This document shows positions 8,539-17,406 of a stretch of DNA of 64,000 bases, piece by piece. Origin of the DNA: Halanaerobium kushneri. Lineage in GTDB: Bacteria; Bacillota; Halanaerobiia; Halanaerobiales; Halanaerobiaceae. The notes under the pieces are model-generated. The model was not told the origin of the DNA, did not search any database, and saw only the letters and a list, made by a program, of their open reading frames with translations. Positions within the stretch are counted from its first letter, which is position 1. The number at the start of each line of letters is the position of its first letter. A program made the translations under genes and the position numbers. The stretch is from NCBI RefSeq assembly GCF_900156285.1, contig NZ_FTNC01000002.1:62001-126000 (forward strand), written 5' to 3'.

Positions 8539-8567
8539 ATTATACAGTATATTTTATTTTATTTCAA
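8539..8567 (-). promoter_or_regulatory. Promoter of the BMC operon
   Basis: On the minus strand TTGAAA (8562-8567) and TATAAT (8539-8544) are separated by exactly 17 bp, an excellent housekeeping promoter. The ribosome site and ATG of the aldolase gene lie about 40 bp downstream. The whole 8496-8709 gap is A+T-rich and divergent. A plus-strand TATAAT at 8676-8681 may serve the regulator side but has no good -35. Confidence 0.75.
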
Positions 8568-8709
8568 TCTTTTTTTGGTTTTTTATTTATTTATTTTTGT
8601 TTTTTGTGTTTTTATTTACTTAAAAAATTGATTATATAAGAAAATTGTGTTAAAATTAAATCAAAATTATTAATATATAATAATGTTAGCTTAATTTGAG
8701 GTGAAAATT

Positions 8710-9318
8710 ATGGGAAGAAATTATGGAGTTTTAGAATGTAAGGGACGCTCCGCTACCTATTTTGCTCTTAATAAAATGCTTAAATTCTCAAATGTTGATT
8801 TTATAGGTGCAAAAAACAGTCTAGGTGCAGGCCTTTCTTCTGTTATCATAAGTGGTAATACAGCAGAAATAAATAATGCTTTAGAAATCGGAAAAAGAGA
8901 AGCAGCAAAAATTAATGATGTTTTAGGAGCAGTATCTATAAACAATCTAAGTAATGAGCTCGAAAAATATATTTTAAAAAAAGATAGTTCAAATAATAAA
9001 AGTAATAAAACCAATTATGCTGAAATAAAAAATGCAATAGCCTTAATTGAAGTATTTACTTTTTCAGCAGCTTTAAAAACTGCAGATCAGGTCTTAAAAA
9101 CTACCGATGTAGAATTACTGGCAATGGAAAAGTCAAAAGGTGGGGCTGGAACTCCGGGTTTAATTGTCTGTCTTAAATTTCAAGGTAGCAATGACGCTCT
9201 AGCTGCTGCAGAAAAAGTTGCCCGTAGAACTGCTGCTAAGTATTATAAATCACCAGCCTCTTCTATTCTGAGCAATCCAGCTTTAACAATTAAACAGCTT
9301 AGTAAAGAGGGGATATAA
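8710..9318 (+). CDS. Divergent tandem BMC-domain protein A
   Basis: This 202-residue protein consists of two BMC-like halves joined by a Lys/Asn/Ser linker (about residues 95-110). The ATG at 8710 follows GAGGTGA. Half 1 (YGVLECKGRSATYFALNKML) keeps the fold pattern but lacks the RPH end. Half 2 (AIALIEVFTFSAALKTADQVLKTTDVEL) closely resembles the BMC-H at 7108, including its long Pro/Gly pore loop. It would form a trimer. It is transcribed away from the shell operon, with a DeoR regulator two genes downstream, so it could be a minor shell component or part of a sensing device. Function unknown. Confidence 0.8.
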   Translation: MGRNYGVLECKGRSATYFALNKMLKFSNVDFIGAKNSLGAGLSSVIISGNTAEINNALEIGKREAAKINDVLGAVSINNLSNELEKYILKKDSSNNKSNKTNYAEIKNAIALIEVFTFSAALKTADQVLKTTDVELLAMEKSKGGAGTPGLIVCLKFQGSNDALAAAEKVARRTAAKYYKSPASSILSNPALTIKQLSKEGI

Positions 9319-9939
9319 ATGGAAAATAATTATTTGTTAATCGAATGCAGAAGTTTTAGCCCACTTATTGCTGCTGTTGATGAAGTCTTAAAAAGTACTA
9401 ACCTCAATTTTATTACATATAAAAGATATGGTTCAGCATATAATACTGCAGTATTTAATGGAAAACACAGTTCTTGTCTTAATGGCAGAGAAATTGCTGT
9501 AGAAACTGTTAAAAATATCTGCCAGCAAATACCTTCTCAAAATATAATCAAAGCTGGAGTTTCCAGACTAATTTCAACTAAGGTAATAAATAGCCCTGAT
9601 AAAAATATTATTGATTTTTTCTTTAGTAAAGATACTAGAATAGGTAAGTTTAAAACAAATAAATTAAAAGAACAAAATTATGACTCTCTTCTTTTTCTAG
9701 ATTCCAGAGGTTTAATTGCTCTAATCACAGCTGCTGATCAATTGACAGATGATTTCCCTCTAGAAATTATTGACTGTAAAAAAATGGGTTCAGGGAGATT
9801 AACATTAATTTTAGCCGGTAAAATTGATGTTTTAAAGTTAGCTTCAGCTGCTGCTAAAGAAATTATTATAAAACAGGGAAAATATATAGGCAGTAGTTTA
9901 ATAGCAAATGTTGACCAACAGATTGTAATGAGTTTATAA
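9319..9939 (+). CDS. Divergent tandem BMC-domain protein B
   Basis: The ATG directly follows the TAA of protein A. The 206 residues show two degraded BMC repeats (LLIECRSFSPLIAAVDEVLKS, then LLFLDSRGLIALITAADQL). The first keeps the edge Lys; the second has lost it (ADQLTDDFPLEI). The usual PRPH ends are replaced by unrelated sequence. Such loss suggests that it no longer tiles a shell normally, or sits at a special site in it. It lies 24 bp before the DeoR gene, so all three are probably one transcript. I do not recognise a described subfamily. Confidence 0.7.
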   Translation: MENNYLLIECRSFSPLIAAVDEVLKSTNLNFITYKRYGSAYNTAVFNGKHSSCLNGREIAVETVKNICQQIPSQNIIKAGVSRLISTKVINSPDKNIIDFFFSKDTRIGKFKTNKLKEQNYDSLLFLDSRGLIALITAADQLTDDFPLEIIDCKKMGSGRLTLILAGKIDVLKLASAAAKEIIIKQGKYIGSSLIANVDQQIVMSL

Positions 9940-9963
9940 TATATATAATAAGGAAGTGATTTT

Positions 9964-10722
9964 ATGCTAGCTGAAGAAAGACGACAGAGAATTTTAGAAA
10001 AAATAAATATTGATGGAACAGTCCATGTATCAGATTTAAGTGAAGAATTGGATGTAACTGAAGAAACAATTAGAAGAGATCTTGATGTTTTGGATGAAAG
10101 AGAATTATTATCTCGCATCCATGGAGGGGCAGTTGCGATAGAAACAAATAGTAAAGCTGAACTCAGTTTTAATGTTCGGGAAAATAAAATGAAAAATTCT
10201 AAAACTGAAATAGCAAAAAAAGCAGTTAACTTGATTGAAGAAGGTGAAACAATTTTTCTGGATGCAAGTACAACTGCCATGTATTTAGCAAGAGAACTGG
10301 CAAATCTTAATAATTTAACTGTTATTACAAATTCAATTAAGATAATGATGGAATTAATTGATTATGATAATATTACTGTAATTTCGACCGGAGGAACTCT
10401 ACGCTCCAATTCTTTTTCTTTTGTAGGGCCACTGGCTAATGAAACAGTTAAAAAATATTTTGCTGATAAGATTTTTGCCTCCTGTAAGGGAATAACTGTT
10501 CAGCATGGTGCTACAGATTCAAATGAACTGGAAATTGAGGTTAAAGAAAATATGATTAAACAGACTAATGAAATTATCATTCTGGCTGATCACTGTAAAT
10601 TAAACCAGACCGGGCTTGCTAAATTTGTTAATTTTGAAGACATTGATACTTTAATAACTGACAGTAATGCTGATATTAAAATCATCGATGAATTTGAATC
10701 TGCCGGACTAAAAGTGGTTTAA
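9964..10722 (+). CDS. DeoR-family transcriptional regulator
   Basis: The 252 residues form a classic DeoR protein: an N-terminal winged helix (RRQRILEKINIDGTVHVSDLSEELDVTEETIRRDLD) with the RIHGGAV junction, then a sugar-phosphate sensor domain containing IFLDASTTAMYLAREL and VITNS. Family members sense phosphorylated sugar intermediates. The position beside the divergent promoter makes it the likely repressor of the BMC operon, with rhamnulose-1-phosphate or a related compound as inducer. This is inferred from context. Confidence 0.92.
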   Translation: MLAEERRQRILEKINIDGTVHVSDLSEELDVTEETIRRDLDVLDERELLSRIHGGAVAIETNSKAELSFNVRENKMKNSKTEIAKKAVNLIEEGETIFLDASTTAMYLARELANLNNLTVITNSIKIMMELIDYDNITVISTGGTLRSNSFSFVGPLANETVKKYFADKIFASCKGITVQHGATDSNELEIEVKENMIKQTNEIIILADHCKLNQTGLAKFVNFEDIDTLITDSNADIKIIDEFESAGLKVV

Positions 10723-10779
10723 AAAGAAAAACCCCTTCTGGATAGAGCGGATATTATTCAATCCGTCTACCATAAGGGG
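10721..10779 (-). terminator. Terminator of the galactoside operon
   Basis: The arms CCCCTT (10732-10737) and AAGGGG (10774-10779) enclose a further stem, GCGGAT/ATCCGT. On the minus strand the hairpin is followed by TTTTTCTTTTT, so it mainly ends the GH42 operon. It may also stop deoR readthrough, though its plus-strand T tract is weak. Confidence 0.75.
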
Positions 10780-10815
10780 ATTCTATATCATCAGATAAAG
10801 ATTGTTTTTTTAATT

Positions 10816-12873
10816 TTACACTTTTTTTATAATCTCAATCTCATAACTGCCTAATTCTATTTTTTTGTTTAAATTACTTTCTTTTAATAAACTAAATTGT
10901 TTTTTATTTAAAAATATCTCCTTTTTCTGATTGCTGAAGTTCATAATAAAAACATATTCATTTTCTCCATCACTTCTTGTTTGTGCGGTTACACCTTCTG
11001 GTAATTTTACATTTAAAGGCTGATTTAAATCCAGTTTTTCAATTAGGCTTTGATAAAAATCATCTACAAACTTTTCTTCATTTCTGGAAGCAATGTAATA
11101 TGCCTTTCCGTTTCCATATTCATTTACTGTTAAAGCAGGCCGACCGGCATAAAAATCATTTTTATATTCAGCCAGAGATTTTGCTTCTTTAAGATGAATG
11201 AGATCACAGAAAATTTTTGCTGTATATTCTCCAGTCAGATTTAATTCATTTTCCTGATTAAAAATAATTGTATTACTATCATTATCATAGAGTACATCCA
11301 GCTCTTCGGACCAAATTCCAAATAAATCTTTCAATTTTCCAGGAAATCCGCCTTCAAAGCACAGATCAGTTTCATTAACAATCCCTGACCAGTAAGTACT
11401 GACAACAGTTCCTCCATTTTTAACAAACTCTTTTAAACGAGCTGCAGTTCCATTTTTAAGCATATATAACATAGGAGCCACAACTATTTTATACTTTGAA
11501 AAATCTTTTGTCTGATCTATTACATCTACGGAAATCCCTTTTTTCCAGAAAGCCTGATAATGTTTGACACAGCTTTCTACATAATTTCTTTTTTTCTGTC
11601 TTGGTCCTGAAGCTTCATTAATTGCCCAGCGATTTTCAGTATCAAAAATAACTGCAACTTCTGGCTCAACTGTGGTACCTACAATTTTATTCAGTTTTTT
11701 CAGATCTGCCCCTAAATTTTTAACATCTTTAAAAACCCTGGTATTTTCATGCCCAACGTGATCAACTACTGCTCCATGAAATTTTTCAAAACCTCCTCTG
11801 CCCTTACGCCACTGGAAATACTGTACTGAATCTGAACCATGAGCCACTGCCTGGAGGGAAGAAAGCTTATGCATGCCGGGCCTTTTAAGTTTTGCAACCG
11901 GCTGCCAGTTAGTTTTACTGGGGGTACTTTCCATAAGTAAAAATGGTTTTCCATCTTTTAGTGATCTAAAATAATCGTGCATAAAAGCTACATCTGCAGC
12001 TCTATAACTATCGCTTTCATGATCACTGTGCCAGCTTGGGTAACTATCCCAGGAAATAACATCAACCTCATCTGCAAATTTTGAATAATCAAGTCCATTA
12101 TATCTATACATAAAGTTTGTTGTTACCGGAATATCTGGACTCAGCTCCCTTAAAGGTTTAATTTCATTTTTGTAAAAATCCAGGGTCTGCTGAGTTACAA
12201 ATCTTTTCCAATCTAAAACAAGTCCGTGACTAGACTGCATACCCTGAGGGGCTGGTGATTCTATATTTTCCCAGTCTGTATAATTATGACTCCAGAATGT
12301 GGACCACCAGGCCCGATTTAAAGTTTCTAAATCACCATATTTATCTTTAAGCCAGCTTTGAAACTCTGCCTGACAGAGATCACAGTGACATTCTCCCCCA
12401 TATTCATTAGAGACATGCCACATTATAACTGCCGGATGATCTCCGTATCTTTGAGCCAGTTTTCTATTTAATTTAGCTATTTTTTCTCTGTAAACAGGAG
12501 CCGTATAGCAGTGATTATGTCTTTCTCCAAATAAATTTTTACTGCGATCAGAATTCACTCTTAAAACCTCAGGATATTTTGCTGCCAGCCAGTCGGGTCT
12601 TGCTCCACTGGGTGTTGCGAGAATTACATTAATATCATTTTCATATAAATTATCAATTACCTGATCCAGCCATTCAAATTGGTATTTTCCCTCCTCTGGC
12701 TCCAGAGTAGCCCAGGCAAAAATCCCCAGACTCATCACATTACAGTTTGCTTTTTTCATTAATTCAATATCTTTTTTTAAAATATCAGGTCGATGTAACC
12801 ACTGATCAGGATTATAATCTGCACCATGAAGCATTGAATCTATTTGTCCGTTAAATAAATCATATTTTTGCAT
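10816..12873 (-). CDS. GH42 beta-galactosidase
   Basis: This 685-residue protein has the normal GH42 length, with TIM barrel, trimerisation and C-terminal beta domains. The acid/base Glu is in HVSNEYGG and the nucleophile Glu in FLLMESTPSKTNWQ. The ECHCDLC cluster and an earlier Cys in HNHCYTAP match the structural Zn site of the family. There is no signal peptide, so it works in the cytoplasm on beta-galactosides imported by the adjacent ABC transporter, releasing galactose for galK and galE. It is the last gene of its operon. The preferred substrate cannot be read from sequence. Confidence 0.94.
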   Translation of the reverse strand: MQKYDLFNGQIDSMLHGADYNPDQWLHRPDILKKDIELMKKANCNVMSLGIFAWATLEPEEGKYQFEWLDQVIDNLYENDINVILATPSGARPDWLAAKYPEVLRVNSDRSKNLFGERHNHCYTAPVYREKIAKLNRKLAQRYGDHPAVIMWHVSNEYGGECHCDLCQAEFQSWLKDKYGDLETLNRAWWSTFWSHNYTDWENIESPAPQGMQSSHGLVLDWKRFVTQQTLDFYKNEIKPLRELSPDIPVTTNFMYRYNGLDYSKFADEVDVISWDSYPSWHSDHESDSYRAADVAFMHDYFRSLKDGKPFLLMESTPSKTNWQPVAKLKRPGMHKLSSLQAVAHGSDSVQYFQWRKGRGGFEKFHGAVVDHVGHENTRVFKDVKNLGADLKKLNKIVGTTVEPEVAVIFDTENRWAINEASGPRQKKRNYVESCVKHYQAFWKKGISVDVIDQTKDFSKYKIVVAPMLYMLKNGTAARLKEFVKNGGTVVSTYWSGIVNETDLCFEGGFPGKLKDLFGIWSEELDVLYDNDSNTIIFNQENELNLTGEYTAKIFCDLIHLKEAKSLAEYKNDFYAGRPALTVNEYGNGKAYYIASRNEEKFVDDFYQSLIEKLDLNQPLNVKLPEGVTAQTRSDGENEYVFIMNFSNQKKEIFLNKKQFSLLKESNLNKKIELGSYEIEIIKKV

Positions 12874-12930
12874 ATTTAACTCCCTTTCTTTTTCTATATT
12901 TATTCCAAAATTATTATTTTAAATAACTAA

Positions 12931-13743
12931 TTATTTAGCTGATCCGGTAACTCCCTCGGCGAAATTCTTTTGTAAGGCTAGAAAAATAATTAAAGTTGGC
13001 AGAATACTAATTCCTACAGCAAGCATTAAAACCCCATAATCTATTGTATAACCTGCTGTTAAATTTGAAATTAAGAGCGGCATAGTTCTGGCGCTTTCTT
13101 TTTGCATAATAATTAAAGGCCAGAGATAATTATTCCAGGCATTCATAAAAGTAATAACTGCTGCCGCTGCATATGTAGAACGCATTATGGGAATAAACAT
13201 TCTAAAGAAAATTCCAACTTCAGTTAAACCATCCAATCTCGAAGCTTCAATTACTTCATGAGGAAAATTACGACTGCTCTGTCTGAATAAAAAGATCAAA
13301 AAAGCCGTTGAAACTGTTGGCAGAGCAAATCCGGCAGTTGTATTTAATAAACCTAAATTACCAAATAGCATATATAATGGTACCATAATTACTGCAAAAG
13401 GAACCATCATTGAAAGTAATAAGATATTCATTAAAAAATCTTTACCTCGATCATGATAAATTTCAAAACCATAACCAGCAAGTGAAGAAACTAATAAACT
13501 TGCTAGAGTAGTTACAGCTGCATATTTAAAAGAATTCCACATCGCTCTGTAAAGATTAGTATTAGCTGTTAGTGTTTTAAAATTTTCAACTAAATTAGTC
13601 CCTGGAAATAATGTTCCTGCAAGTACATCAACACTTTTATTGGTTGCAGCAATAAACATCCACAATAGAGGAAATAAAGACAAAAATGAAATTGAAATTA
13701 AAAATAAATACTTGGATGCTCTAAATATTTTTTCTTTTCTCAT
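12931..13743 (-). CDS. Sugar ABC transporter permease, MalG type
   Basis: The 270-residue protein has six hydrophobic segments and the binding-protein-dependent permease EAA loop (EASRLDGLTEVGIFFRMFIPIMRS). It is the second membrane subunit of the carbohydrate importer. Its ATG overlaps the stop of the first permease (ATGA), so the two are coupled. No dedicated ATPase gene is nearby; a shared MsmK-like ATPase elsewhere is likely, as is usual for these operons. Confidence 0.93.
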   Translation of the reverse strand: MRKEKIFRASKYLFLISISFLSLFPLLWMFIAATNKSVDVLAGTLFPGTNLVENFKTLTANTNLYRAMWNSFKYAAVTTLASLLVSSLAGYGFEIYHDRGKDFLMNILLLSMMVPFAVIMVPLYMLFGNLGLLNTTAGFALPTVSTAFLIFLFRQSSRNFPHEVIEASRLDGLTEVGIFFRMFIPIMRSTYAAAAVITFMNAWNNYLWPLIIMQKESARTMPLLISNLTAGYTIDYGVLMLAVGISILPTLIIFLALQKNFAEGVTGSAK

Positions 13744-14654
13744 CTTTCATCACCAACCTTAAGCTGCATAAATGATAAAACAGCTACTATTATAAAAACA
13801 ACAAAAGCAATTGCTGCTGCATAACCAAACCGTGGTACATATTCAAAAGATAATCGATAAATATACTGTGACACAGATAGAGTAGCATTAGCCGGTCCCC
13901 CACTGGTAAGGTTCTGAGTTTCATCGAAAATCTGCAGAGTTCCATTTGTAGACATAATGGTTGTCAGCAGAATAATTGGTTTTAAAATTGGAATAGTTAT
14001 TTTAGTCAGACGATCAAAAGCACTTGCACCATCAATTTTTGCTGCCTCATAAATTGCCGGATCAATATTCTGCAACCCTGCCAGATAAAAAATCATATTA
14101 TATCCTGTCCAGCGCCAGGTCAGTCCAATTACAATTAGCAGTCTTGCTGTCCAGGGACCACCAAGCCAGTTAATTGGTTCAGCAAGGATATTTAAATTCA
14201 TTAAAATTGTATTTATAAAACCATCTAGAGCAAACATTGAGCGAAAAATAATTGCATAAGAAACAAGAGAAGTTGCACAGGGTACAAAGATAGCTGTTCT
14301 AAAAAAACTTCTAAATTTTAAAGTCCTATCATTTAGTATTCCAGCTAAAATCAGTGCCAGACTAAGCATAATTGGAACCTGTAAAATTAAATAAATAAAA
14401 ACATTAAACATTGATTGTTTAAAAAGACCATCCTGGAGCAGCCGCTTATAATTAAACAGTCCGGCAAATCTCAGATTATTGCCGACTCCTCCCTGAAGTG
14501 AAAGAATAAAAGCTCTAATTATAGGATAAAAATAAAATGAAAAAATCAGAAGAGCTCCAGGAATAACAAAAAACCAGCCAATCAGTTTGTGTTTTGTATT
14601 AATTGAAAAACCGTTTTTATAACTTTTAATTTTTTCGATAGTTGTATGTATCAT
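13740..14654 (-). CDS. Sugar ABC transporter permease, MalF type
   Basis: The start is set at ATG 14654, preceded by AAAGGAGGT. A longer frame would read through the intercistronic hairpin and is rejected. The 304-residue protein has six membrane segments, with the EAA loop (EAAKIDGASAFDRLTKITIPILKP) near residue 210. It partners with the MalG-type protein downstream and the solute-binding protein upstream. The beta-galactosidase next door makes a beta-galactoside the likely cargo. Confidence 0.92.
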   Translation of the reverse strand: MIHTTIEKIKSYKNGFSINTKHKLIGWFFVIPGALLIFSFYFYPIIRAFILSLQGGVGNNLRFAGLFNYKRLLQDGLFKQSMFNVFIYLILQVPIMLSLALILAGILNDRTLKFRSFFRTAIFVPCATSLVSYAIIFRSMFALDGFINTILMNLNILAEPINWLGGPWTARLLIVIGLTWRWTGYNMIFYLAGLQNIDPAIYEAAKIDGASAFDRLTKITIPILKPIILLTTIMSTNGTLQIFDETQNLTSGGPANATLSVSQYIYRLSFEYVPRFGYAAAIAFVVFIIVAVLSFMQLKVGDER

Positions 14655-14672
14655 TCTAACCTCCTTTAAAAA

Positions 14673-14699
14673 AGTTGAGGGGGATAGTCCCCCCAAACT
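14673..14699 (-). promoter_or_regulatory. Intercistronic hairpin after the binding-protein gene
   Basis: On the mRNA, AGTTTGGGGGGA pairs with TCCCCCTCAACT around a 3-nt loop, followed by TTTTTT and then the permease ribosome site. A partial terminator or mRNA-stabilising hairpin here would let the binding protein be made in excess over the permeases. Confidence 0.7.
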
Positions 14700-14709
14700 G
14701 ACTTTTATT

Positions 14710-15981
14710 TTACCACATCTGGAATTCTACAGTTGATTGTGCCTCATTTAAAGCATCCATTATATTCTGACCCTGCATTATCTGTGTAATTGCTGTACTA
14801 ACAGCATCCCTTGCTTCATAATTATAGATACCGTATTTTACTCTTGGAACTCTAGAAGCAAAATCAGTTATATCTGAATAAATTTTCTGACCACCAAAAT
14901 AAGGATGAGGTTCATTATAAACTTCACTATCACCTGCTGGTAAGTAAGTTGCCAGTGCTCCTGATGAAGGAAGTATTGTTTCGTATAATTCTTTACTACC
15001 GGCAAATGTTTGATTTAAGAAATCAGCTGCCAACTCTGGATTTTTAGAACTTGCCATTACCATCCAACTTGATCCACCCTGACTGCTGTAATTTGTTGCT
15101 CCCTCAATACTACCAAATCGAGGAATATTAGTTATTCTCCAATCTCCAGCCTGCTCCTCTACCGGCACAATTGATCCGATAATCCAGGCCCCATTCATGG
15201 TCCCAGCTACAGTTCCACTCTGAAATGAACTAATATACTGATCCCAGTCATTTACTTCAACTAAAATCTTCTTTTTTAATAATTCCTGATAAACTCTAAT
15301 CACTTCTTTTAGTGCTTCATTTTCAGTTATATATGGTTCTCCATTGCTATCAAATAACCAGTTACCTGTACTCTGCAGCATAACCATTAACAGATCAGAT
15401 TCCCCAGCAATAGCAGAAAGTAATGGTTTCCCAGTTTTTTCTCTAACTTTTGAACCTTTTTCAATAAACTCTTTCCAGGTAATATCTGTAAAATCATCAA
15501 TTGTATAACCTGCTTCTTCTAAAACATCAACTCTCATTGCATTAATTGCTGCTCCGTTATCAAAAGGAACACCATAATTTCTACCATCTACAGTAGTCAG
15601 TTCTACTTTGAAGTCTGCAAATTTATCAAAATTTATACCACTATCTGATAGGTCATAAAAGGCATCCGGAAAACTACTAACATTTTTAATTAGGGCATTG
15701 TCCTGCATTAAAACAATATCAGGTAGATCTTTTGTTTGATTTGCACTCAGAGAGGTACTCAATCTTGTCTGGATATCTTCCCAGGCAACTTCCTGTACAT
15801 CTACTGTCACATTTGGATTAATATCTTTATAAATATCTGCTGCTTTTTCCATAGCATAAATATTAAAATTAGGATCCCAGCACCAGACTGTAATTGTAGC
15901 ATTTTCCTGAGCAAAGCTCAAAGTTGAAAACCCAGCCAGCATCATCAACATTAAAAATAATACAGTTAATTTTTTCTTCAT
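14710..15981 (-). CDS. Periplasmic sugar-binding protein (beta-galactoside ABC system)
   Basis: The start is moved to the second ATG (15981), which has AGGAGG at 6-nt spacing; the first ATG abuts the ribosome site. The N-terminus is a Sec signal peptide (KKKLTVLFLMLMMLAGFSTLSFA) with an AxA-like cleavage site and no lipobox Cys, so the mature protein would be free in a periplasm. The fold is the extracellular solute-binding family 1, about 420 residues. It is the first gene of the operon, behind three operators. The ligand is probably a beta-galactoside. Confidence 0.92.
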   Translation of the reverse strand: MKKKLTVLFLMLMMLAGFSTLSFAQENATITVWCWDPNFNIYAMEKAADIYKDINPNVTVDVQEVAWEDIQTRLSTSLSANQTKDLPDIVLMQDNALIKNVSSFPDAFYDLSDSGINFDKFADFKVELTTVDGRNYGVPFDNGAAINAMRVDVLEEAGYTIDDFTDITWKEFIEKGSKVREKTGKPLLSAIAGESDLLMVMLQSTGNWLFDSNGEPYITENEALKEVIRVYQELLKKKILVEVNDWDQYISSFQSGTVAGTMNGAWIIGSIVPVEEQAGDWRITNIPRFGSIEGATNYSSQGGSSWMVMASSKNPELAADFLNQTFAGSKELYETILPSSGALATYLPAGDSEVYNEPHPYFGGQKIYSDITDFASRVPRVKYGIYNYEARDAVSTAITQIMQGQNIMDALNEAQSTVEFQMW

Positions 15982-16032
15982 TTTCATCCTCCTAAAAATT
16001 TTAGTTAAGTTACAGACCTAACCAGCAAGTGT

Positions 16033-16155
16033 TTTAAATCGATTTAAACTTTTGCTAAATCATCCCCCCTTAAGTATGTATTTACTTAAACTAAACTATT
16101 TTATCTTTAAATCGATTTAAAGTAAGAATATTAGCTTTATTTAAATCGATTTAAA
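16033..16155. promoter_or_regulatory. Three LacI-type operators before the galactoside operon
   Basis: The perfect palindrome TTTAAATCGATTTAAA occurs at 16033-16048, 16106-16121 and 16140-16155. The centres are 73 and 34 bp apart; 73 bp is close to seven helical turns, which suits looping. The middle site lies between a weak TTACTT and TAAAAT on the minus strand, a possible promoter. The same site precedes the lacI gene at 17234. Confidence 0.85.
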
Positions 16156-16204
16156 TTCTGTTTAAAGAAAATTTATTTAAAATTCCCTAAAATCAAGTTC
16201 TATA

Positions 16205-17221
16205 TTAAATATTAAGCCCAACTTTTTGAGTAGTTTCTCTTTCAATTAAAGAAACATCAAATTTAATATGCCTGGCTGCAGACTCATTTTTATTTTTAAT
16301 TTTACTCAGCAATAATTTTATAGCTTTTCTAGCCATCTTTTTATTAGGTATATCAACAGTTGTTAAAGCAGGATTATAAAAGTGTGAGAGACGAATATTA
16401 TCAATTCCACAAATGGATATTTTCTCCGGCACACTAATTCCGGAACTAACAAGAGACTGGACTAAACCAATAGCAACTTCGTCATTATGAGATAAAATTG
16501 CTGTTGGCCTCTTCGTTTCTAACTGGTCGGCAATTTTTTTGCCTAATTTATAACCATCTTCAAATGAAAGTATATTTTTAAATAAATATTGATTATCATA
16601 ATTTAAGTTATATTTCTTTAAAACTTTTAAATAACCGGTCATTCTAAATTCATTCTCCTTACCAGCAAAAGCAATTTTTCTATGCCCCAGATTATAAAGA
16701 TGTTCTGCTGCAATAAAAGCTGCTCTTTCCAGATCAGAATTAACAGAATCAATTCTATCTCCAGCATCTAAAAGTCGGTCAATAAAAACAACTGGAATAA
16801 AATTATCAGCCAATTCTTTGATCAAATCTATATTTAAATCGGAAGTACTGACAGAAGAGGCAAAAATAGCACCATCTACCTGCATACCTCGAAAAAGGGT
16901 AATATAATCCAGTTCATCTTCTTTACTTTCCACTCCACAGTAGATAATATTATAACCATTCTTTTTAGCGACAGTTTTTATTTCTTTTGCAATTTCTGAG
17001 AAAAAAGGGTTATCTATTTCTGGAATAACAAGTCCAATAATTTTCGTTTCTTTAGTCTTTAAAGCCTTTGCTCTTGCATCAGGAATATAGTTCATTTCTT
17101 TTGCCACTTTTTTTACTCTAGCTTTTGTCTTGTCATTTACCAGCTCATTATCATTTAAAGCTAAAGAAGCGGTAGCGGGAGAAACATTTGCTTTTTTTGC
17201 AACATCTTTTAATCTAATCAT
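16205..17221 (-). CDS. LacI-family repressor of the beta-galactoside operon
   Basis: The 338-residue protein begins with a LacI helix-turn-helix (IRLKDVAKKANVSPATASLALNDN) and hinge, followed by a periplasmic-binding-like sensor domain (IIGLVIPEIDNPFFSEIA, then ICGIDNIRLSHFYNPALTTVDIP). It lies between the ABC/GH42 operon and galK. Four copies of one palindrome, three before the operon and one before its own start, point to repression of both and autoregulation. The inducer is probably galactose or a galactoside. Confidence 0.92.
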   Translation of the reverse strand: MIRLKDVAKKANVSPATASLALNDNELVNDKTKARVKKVAKEMNYIPDARAKALKTKETKIIGLVIPEIDNPFFSEIAKEIKTVAKKNGYNIIYCGVESKEDELDYITLFRGMQVDGAIFASSVSTSDLNIDLIKELADNFIPVVFIDRLLDAGDRIDSVNSDLERAAFIAAEHLYNLGHRKIAFAGKENEFRMTGYLKVLKKYNLNYDNQYLFKNILSFEDGYKLGKKIADQLETKRPTAILSHNDEVAIGLVQSLVSSGISVPEKISICGIDNIRLSHFYNPALTTVDIPNKKMARKAIKLLLSKIKNKNESAARHIKFDVSLIERETTQKVGLNI

Positions 17222-17233
17222 ATGATTACCTCT

Positions 17234-17249
17234 TTTAAATCGATTTAAG
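17234..17249. promoter_or_regulatory. Fourth LacI operator, autoregulatory
   Basis: TTTAAATCGATTTAAG matches the three upstream operators at 15 of 16 positions. It lies 13 bp before the lacI ATG, which suggests that the repressor limits its own synthesis. Confidence 0.8.
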
Positions 17250-17352
17250 TTTGATTTATAAAAATAGTAACATAATTTATTTAATTAATCAAGTGTTTTT
17301 AATTTTATTTTAAGTTAAATTTTTCTGATATTTGTTTTTCCTTAAACTTTTA

Positions 17353-17392
17353 ATGAGATTGAGAAAAGGTAGTCTAAATTTCTCAATCTCAT
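17353..17392. terminator. Perfect inverted repeat after galK
   Basis: ATGAGATTGAGAAA (17353-17366) and its exact complement (17379-17392) flank a 12-nt loop. It lies just past the galK stop, so it probably ends the galE-galK side. The T tract is better on the plus strand (TTTTTAATA) than on the minus, so its efficiency is uncertain. Confidence 0.55.
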
Positions 17393-17406
17393 TTTTAATA
17401 TAACAT

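Noticed and set aside
14655-14696. Longer N-terminus for the MalF-type permease
   Set aside because: The extension translates the intercistronic hairpin and the AGGAGG site.
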